Origin: Acidobacteriaceae bacterium
GTDB lineage: Bacteria; Acidobacteriota; Terriglobia; Terriglobales; Acidobacteriaceae
Direction: 5' to 3'
Length of the DNA stretch: 12,363 nucleotides
Assembly: GCA_003165095.1 (NCBI GenBank)
Contig: PLSH01000205.1
Coordinates: 2,737-15,099, forward strand
In this document: piece after piece, positions 7,342 through 12,363 of the stretch
Layout: each line of letters opens with the position of its first letter
Numbering within the stretch: position 1 is the first letter of the stretch
The notes under the pieces: generated by a model
Database searches by the model: none
The model's input: the letters and a program-made list of their open reading frames with translations, nothing else
What the model was told of the DNA's origin: nothing
Position numbers and translations under genes: made by a program

Positions 7342-9831
7342 ATGAAAAACCTAATGAACGACATTCGCTTCGCAATGCGCCGCTTGCGCAAGAGCCCCGG
7401 ATTCACGGCTGTGGCCGTGATCACGCTGGCGCTGGGGCTGACTGTCAACGCCACCATCTTCATCATGATCAACGACCTGTTTCTGCGGCCCTTGCCGGCA
7501 GCGGACCCTGGACGGCTGGTGGTGATTGCGCAGAAGACTACTCAGATGCCGATGCTATTTCCGTTTTCATATCCGGATTTTCTGGATTTTCAGCGATCTG
7601 TCGAAGGGGATGGCCATGAATTTCCAGAGATGGCGAGGGCGTTTTCCGGGGTTATGGCCTACTTGGAGTCGGCAGTCCAACTGAGCCGCGCAGGCGAAGC
7701 CGCCGATCGAACATTTGTGCATATGGTCAGCGGCAACTACTTCACGGTGTTGGGCGCGCAGCCCATGCTGGGGCGGCTCTTCCTGCCCAATGAGGGGCGG
7801 ACGGTGGGCGCGGATGCGATCATCGTTCTGACCTACGAGACATGGAAGAGCCGCTTTGCCGCCGACCCGCATATCATCGGCCAACTTGTGAAGATCAACG
7901 GCCTGCCGTTTACCGTGGTGGGCGTGACGCAGCCCAAGTTTGTGGGCGCGAGCTGGGGCACGGCGCTGAGCGGATTTGTGCCGATGTCGATGCTGCCGCT
8001 GATGAGTCCTGGAGGCAACGAAGTCTTTACCAATCGCGGCTATACATCGGTCTTCATGATGGGACGCTTGCAGCCGGGCGCAAACCTGGAACAGGCCCGT
8101 GCCGCGGCGAACCTCGTGATGGCACGACTCATGAAGGATTACGGCCCGCAGCATCCGCAAGGAGCCTCGGCTGCTGTTCTGCGCGAATCGATGAGCCGGC
8201 CCACGCCCTTCGTGGCCAACTTCACGCCTCTGATCGTCTCCGCCCTTATGGTCATGGCCCTGTTGGTACTGGGCATCACGGTGGCGAATGTGGCCAATCT
8301 ACTCTATGCGCGCGCCGCCGATCGCGAGCGGGAGGTGGCGATTCGCGGCGCTCTGGGCGCCACGCGCTGGCGTCTGCTGCGCCAGTTGCTCGCCGAGAGC
8401 ACTCTGCTCGCCCTCGCCGCCGGAGCCATCGGCGCAATGGCCGCCATCGCCGTCGCACCCTTGCTCGGCAAGATGATCGTTCCCGGCGACATGGCGCCCC
8501 CGGCCAACACCGGCATGGACTGGCGATTGTTCGTCTTCACCTTCCTTGCGTCGCTGGCCACTGGCATTCTTGCGGGACTGCTACCAGCTTTGAAGGCGAC
8601 CCGGCTCAACGTTCTGCCGTTGCTGAAGAACGCCCCCACGATTGCCGAAACCCGCCATCGGCTGCGCAGCCTGTTGGTCATCGGCCAGGTGGCCATCTCG
8701 TGCGTGGTGCTGATCTGCGCCGGACTGGCCGCGCGCAGCGTGCAAAAGCTCGCGCAGATCAATCTCGGCTTTCGCCCCGATCACATCTTTCTCGCCACGG
8801 TCGATCCTTCGCTGCAACGCTACAGCGATGAGCGCAGCCGGCAATTTCAAACGCAGTTGCTCGACAAGCTCCGCGCACTGCCCGGCGTGAGCAGCGCCAG
8901 CCTCGCCACGCATCTGCCCTTCGATGTTGGAGGTGGTCAGCGCGCCGGCGTTTGGCCCGAGGGTCAAACCCCAACCGAGAGGCAGAAGTTTCTGATGGTT
9001 CCTTGTATGTCTATCGATCATGCCTATCTTCAAACCCTGGGCACTCGGGTCGTTGCGGGCCGCGGCTTTACCGCGCACGACGATGAGGCCGCGCCGCGCG
9101 TGGTCATCATCAATCGAACGCTTGCCCAGCAGTTGTGGCCCAACGGCGATGCTGTCGGCAAAAGGCTCTCGCTGCAGGGAGACGTGATGCAGGTCGTCGG
9201 CGTAGTCGGCGAGATGCGCTACTGGGCCATGACCGACACGAATCGGCCCCTGATCTTTTATCCGCTGGCGCAGCATTTCCAGAGCAACGTCACCATCGTT
9301 GTACGCACCGGAATGGACCCAACGCAAATCACCGCGTCCGTGAAGCAAGCCGTCGCGCAGTTGGACCCCAATTTGCCGGTCTACAACATCCGCACCCTCG
9401 ACAAGCAGATCGCCAGCAGTCCGATGGCCATGGCTCCGATGCGCATGGGCACCATCATCGCGGGCGGGCAAGGCCTCATTGCTCTCTTCCTCGCCACGCT
9501 GGGCCTCTACGGATTGATCTCTCACTCCGTCAAGCGGCGCACCCATGAGATCGGCATTCGCATCGCGCTTGGCGCCAAACCGGGCAACGTGCTCAGTATT
9601 CTAATCGGGCAGGGTTTGCGGCTGGTTCTCATCGGTCTCGGCCTGGGACTGGCTGCCTCCTTCGCGGTGACACGCGCGTTGTCCAGCGTGCTCTATGGTG
9701 TCCAGCCCACTGACCTGCTCACATTTGCCGGTGTCTCGCTGCTACTGGCCGGCGTGGCCGTTATCGCCAGCTACATTCCCGCCCACCGAGCGACCAAGAT
9801 CAATCCCATTGAAGCACTGCGGTACGAATAG
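7342..9831 (+). CDS. ADOP-type ABC permease C, divergent paralogue
   Basis: This is an 829-residue duplicated MacB/FtsX permease. The N-terminus (DIRFAMRRLRKSPGFTAVAV) and TM1 (about 20-43) are followed by a periplasmic domain opening with PFSYPDFLDFQR, a motif I recall as common in ADOP proteins. Then come TM2 (296-322), TM3 (355-377), TM4 (394-419), TM5 (439-467), the second periplasmic domain (about 475-700), TM6 (703-731), the signature EIGIRIALGAK (736-746), TM7 (759-780), TM8 (792-817) and the tail RATKINPIEALRYE. AAGGAG (7330-7335) lies 6 nt upstream of the ATG. The preceding 78-nt gap holds nothing else recognisable. It differs from A, B and D in the 5' DNA block and in the tail (INPIEALRYE and not MQALR.E). 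It therefore belongs to another sub-branch and was probably not made by the most recent local duplication. The gene is intact. Confidence 0.92.
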   Translation: MKNLMNDIRFAMRRLRKSPGFTAVAVITLALGLTVNATIFIMINDLFLRPLPAADPGRLVVIAQKTTQMPMLFPFSYPDFLDFQRSVEGDGHEFPEMARAFSGVMAYLESAVQLSRAGEAADRTFVHMVSGNYFTVLGAQPMLGRLFLPNEGRTVGADAIIVLTYETWKSRFAADPHIIGQLVKINGLPFTVVGVTQPKFVGASWGTALSGFVPMSMLPLMSPGGNEVFTNRGYTSVFMMGRLQPGANLEQARAAANLVMARLMKDYGPQHPQGASAAVLRESMSRPTPFVANFTPLIVSALMVMALLVLGITVANVANLLYARAADREREVAIRGALGATRWRLLRQLLAESTLLALAAGAIGAMAAIAVAPLLGKMIVPGDMAPPANTGMDWRLFVFTFLASLATGILAGLLPALKATRLNVLPLLKNAPTIAETRHRLRSLLVIGQVAISCVVLICAGLAARSVQKLAQINLGFRPDHIFLATVDPSLQRYSDERSRQFQTQLLDKLRALPGVSSASLATHLPFDVGGGQRAGVWPEGQTPTERQKFLMVPCMSIDHAYLQTLGTRVVAGRGFTAHDDEAAPRVVIINRTLAQQLWPNGDAVGKRLSLQGDVMQVVGVVGEMRYWAMTDTNRPLIFYPLAQHFQSNVTIVVRTGMDPTQITASVKQAVAQLDPNLPVYNIRTLDKQIASSPMAMAPMRMGTIIAGGQGLIALFLATLGLYGLISHSVKRRTHEIGIRIALGAKPGNVLSILIGQGLRLVLIGLGLGLAASFAVTRALSSVLYGVQPTDLLTFAGVSLLLAGVAVIASYIPAHRATKINPIEALRYE

Positions 9832-9846
9832 AAGGAGAAAAAGCAG

Positions 9847-12304
9847 ATGATCGGTCTCGCCCAGGACATTCGCTACGCTCTGCGCCAGTTGCGCAAGTCG
9901 CCGGGCTTCACGCTGACCGCCGTGGCTACACTGGCCCTCGGCATCGGCGCCAATACGGCCATCTTCACGCTGGTGCATGGCATCTTGTTGCGCTCGCTGC
10001 CCGTGGCCAATCCCGCCCAGCTTTACCGTATCGGCGACACCCACGATTGCTGCGTCGACGGCGGCATTCCGGGCGATGCAGGCACCACCGGCGACTTCTC
10101 CATCTTCTCCTACGATCTTTACCTGTACCTGAAGAATGCGACGCCGGAGTTTGAGCAACTGGCGGCGGCCCAGGCCGGAGGATGGCAATGGAGCATGCGC
10201 CGCGGCAGCGCGCTGGCCAAGCCTATGAGCGGCGAGTTGGTTTCAGGCAACTACTTCGCCACGCTGGGCTTGGGCGCATACAATGGACGCCTCTTCACGG
10301 ACCGAGACGACACTCCAGCTGCGCCGCCCGTGGTGGTGCTCAACTATCAGGCGTGGCAGGGCGAATTCGCATCCGACCCGTCGATCATCGGTTCGACTGT
10401 TTACGTCCAGTCCAGACCTTTCACCGTTATCGGCATCGCTCCGCCCGGCTTCTTCGGAGACCGGGTCACCGATTCCCCAGCTGAATTCTGGGTGCCGATC
10501 AATACCGAGCCTTATATCAATGGCGACAGTTCCATCCTCAATCACACGCAGTCGCACTGGCTCTATCCGATCGGCAGAGTTCGCCCCGGCACAGACATCG
10601 GCGCATTGCAGGCCAAGCTCTCCACTACGCTTCGGCAGTGGACTGCAGAGACTCGGATTCTCACCGGCAGCAGCGCTTCCGCCATGCTTTTAAAACAGCA
10701 CGTGGTCCTCTCACCGGCCGGAGGCGGCATTCAGACCTTGCAGCAGGAGACTGGCAAGGGATTGAAGATGCTGATGATTCTTTCCTCGGTGGTGTTACTG
10801 ATCGCATGCGCCAATATCGCCAATCTGATGCTGGCGCGGGCTACATCCCGGCGCGCTGACATCGCCCTGCGCACCGCCCTGGGCGCTGCCCGCCAACGCA
10901 TCATCCGCCAGATTCTCACCGAGTGCGTGGTGTTGAGTTTGATCGGCGGCCTCGCCGGGATCGCCGTTGCCTACGCAGGCTCGCACACGATTCTTGCGCT
11001 CGGCTTTCCCGATGCAAAAAATATGACCGTCAGCGCCAGCCCATCCTTGCCTGTTCTCGGCTTTGCCTTTCTGGTTTCGCTCGTAACCGGCATCCTGTTC
11101 GGAACCGGCCCCGCGTGGCTTTCATCCCACGCGCGGCCGGCCGATGCCATGCGTGGCATCAACCGCGGCAGCGGGGCCATGCGCGACCGCTCAACACTGC
11201 CCCAGAAGGCACTCGTCGTCTTTCAGGCTGCGCTCTCCATCGTGCTGCTGGCCGGAGCTATCCTGATGACCAAATCGCTCGCCAACCTGGAGCACCAGAA
11301 CTTCGGCGTCGATACAACCAACCGCTACGTGCTCCACTTCGATCCGGCAGGCGCCGGCTACACCGCCGACCGGCTGCCCGCGCTCTATCGCCAGATCCAG
11401 GATCGCTTCACTGCTCTGCCTGGCGTAACCACCATGAGTTTGGCCATGTACAGCCCGCTCGAGGGCAACAACTGGGGTGAGTGCGTCATCCAGCAGGGAC
11501 ACCCGGCTCCACATCCCGGCGATCCGTGCGGCGCAACCTGGGATCGCGTTACCACGAGCTTTCTTGATTCGATCGGCGTGCCCATCGTCCGCGGACGCGG
11601 AATCACCGACCAGGACACAGCTGCTTCAACGCCAGTGGCCATCGTCAACCAGGAATTCGCGAGGCGGTTCTTTCCCAACCAGAACCCCGTCGGCCAACAC
11701 TTCGGCATCGATCGGCAGCAGTATTCCGGTAGTTGGGAGATCGTGGGTGTCTTCCGAGATTTCAAAATGAACGACCCGCGCAAACTAGCGCGCCCCGTCT
11801 ACCTGCGGCCACTCACGCAGCGGTTCACCGCCTACAAAGAGCCGGACATGATATCCACAGAGACCCAGTCCATGTTCATGAACGCGATGATCGTCGAATT
11901 CAATCGCCCGCAGCCAAATGTCGACGCGCTCTTTCGCCGCACCCTCGCCGGCATAGATCCCAATCTCACCGTGATGGACCTGCGATCGTTTCAAGCCCAG
12001 ATGGCCGGCAACTTCACAGCCGATCGGCATTCGCATGGCGCTCGGCGCCACTCAGTCGGGAGTTGTGGCCCTGGTTCTGCGCGGTGCATTCTGGCAGATT
12101 CTCATCGGCCTGGTATTGGGCATTCCCGCCGCGCTCTATGCCGACTATCTGATGAAAAGCCTGCTCTATGGAGTGGGAAGCTACGACATGACGGCCATTG
12201 CGGGCGCGCCCCTGATGCTCGTCCTCTGCGCGGCCGCGGCGGCATTTATTCCCGCGCGCCGCGCGGCCTCAATTGAACCCATGCAGGCGCTGCGCATGGA
12301 ATAG
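9847..12304 (+). pseudogene. ADOP-type ABC permease D, broken by internal deletion and frameshift
   Basis: The first about 724 codons encode a normal ADOP permease: N-terminal DIRYALRQLRKSPGFTLTAV, TM1, a first periplasmic domain with adjacent Cys68-Cys69, TM2 (305-332), TM3 (362-383), TM4 (401-427), TM5 (451-478) and a second periplasmic domain with Cys546 and Cys561, ending at SFQAQMAGNFTADR. There the frame should enter TM6, but the DNA jumps straight to the cytoplasmic signature IGIRMALGAT, which lies in a different frame (from 12023). That frame continues through TM7, TM8 and the tail RRAASIEPMQALRME to the TAG at 12302-12304. TM6 is missing, about 35 codons compared with permease A. Read in the original frame, the product ends at 12276 with an unrelated tail. 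The start is supported by AAGGAG (9832-9837), 9 nt before the ATG, only 15 nt after permease C. It is most likely a recent pseudogene; an assembly error is the alternative. Confidence 0.85.
12022..12028 (+). other. Probable deletion junction with 7-bp microhomology in permease D
   Basis: The heptamer GATCGGC at this point can be read in two ways. In the upstream frame it is the end of ADR plus the first base of the next codon, as expected for a NFTADRL-type sequence. In the downstream frame it is the end of a Glu codon plus Ile-Gly of EIGIRMALG. A deletion between two copies of GATCGGC in the ancestor would leave exactly this single copy and shift the frame. The ancestral copies are inferred, since one is gone. 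By comparison with permease A the loss would be roughly 110 bp. Confidence 0.6.
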
Positions 12305-12322
12305 CGCGCCCGATTTGGAGAA

Positions 12323-12363
12323 ATGAAGATGCACATGCTGCTTCAGGACATTCGCTACGCGCT
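12323..12363 (+). CDS. Start of a fifth ADOP-type permease (E), cut by the window end
   Basis: Nineteen bases after the end of permease D an open frame starts and runs off the window. It reads MKMHMLLQDIRYAL, whose QDIRYAL part matches the conserved cytoplasmic N-terminus of permeases A to D. GGAG at 12317-12320 is only 2 nt from ATG 12323 but 8 nt from ATG 12329, so the second ATG (MHMLLQDIRYAL) is the likelier start. Nothing more can be said about the protein, but it shows that the array continues. Confidence 0.75.
   Translation, partial: MKMHMLLQDIRYA

Noticed and set aside
7842..8831. 329-aa frame on the + strand inside permease C.
   Set aside because: It is an out-of-frame reading of the intact permease C, with Arg/His/Ser-rich composition and no domain.
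12012..12040. Programmed ribosomal frameshift in permease D.
   Set aside because: A frameshift would restore the tail but not the missing TM6 coding sequence, and no slippery run is present. A deletion explains both.
12035..12304. An independent 89-aa membrane protein after permease D.
   Set aside because: Its sequence is exactly the end of an FtsX module (from IGIRMALGAT to the MQALRME tail) and starts inside that signature, with no Shine-Dalgarno. It is the displaced 3' part of permease D.
1..12363. TolC-like outer-membrane channel, transcription regulator, RNA gene, CRISPR array or insertion sequence.
   Set aside because: All space is occupied by the seven genes and short spacers described. 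No such feature is visible, so an outer-membrane partner would have to be encoded elsewhere.

Overview
The window comes from a GC-rich bacterium. Its gene content points to Acidobacteriota, probably Terriglobia: a row of ADOP-type permeases (acidobacterial duplicated orphan permease; two MacB-periplasmic/FtsX modules in one polypeptide) beside a matching HlyD-like membrane fusion protein. The lineage is inferred from gene families and not from a phylogenetic marker.

Everything lies on the + strand and reads as one large ABC-efflux locus. It opens with a membrane fusion protein (86-1366). A 95-nt spacer with a dispersed-repeat-like inverted repeat follows (1367-1461), then a MacB/LolD-type ATPase (1462-2184). 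Next is a short spacer carrying the decayed 3' tail of a lost permease gene (about 2211-2275). After that come permease A (2312-4747), permease B (4777-7263), permease C (7342-9831), permease D (9847-12304, broken by an internal deletion and frameshift) and the first codons of permease E (from about 12323 or 12329), cut by the window end. Gaps between permease genes are 15 to 78 nt, and A to D each have a Shine-Dalgarno sequence, so one polycistronic unit or closely coupled units are likely. I see no convincing terminator and no outer-membrane TolC-like gene.

Working model (inference): the ATPase dimer powers one or several of the 8-TM permeases, and the fusion protein carries the substrate onward across the periplasm. 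The permeases share the cytoplasmic N-terminus, the inter-TM signature and the C-terminal tail but diverge strongly in the periplasmic domains. This looks like one ATPase/fusion-protein pair serving a duplicating, diversifying permease array. The substrate cannot be read from the sequence.

The most notable observations are: (1) a permease-tail scar between the ATPase and permease A, sharing 26 identical bases with the end of permease A; (2) a deletion in permease D that removed one transmembrane helix and shifted frame, with a junction that fits recombination between two 7-bp microhomologies; (3) a 23-bp identical block near the 5' end of three permeases that could drive such turnover; (4) ADOP-type permeases sitting next to an ATPase although the family was named 'orphan'. 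No RNA genes, CRISPR arrays, insertion sequences or phage genes are visible.
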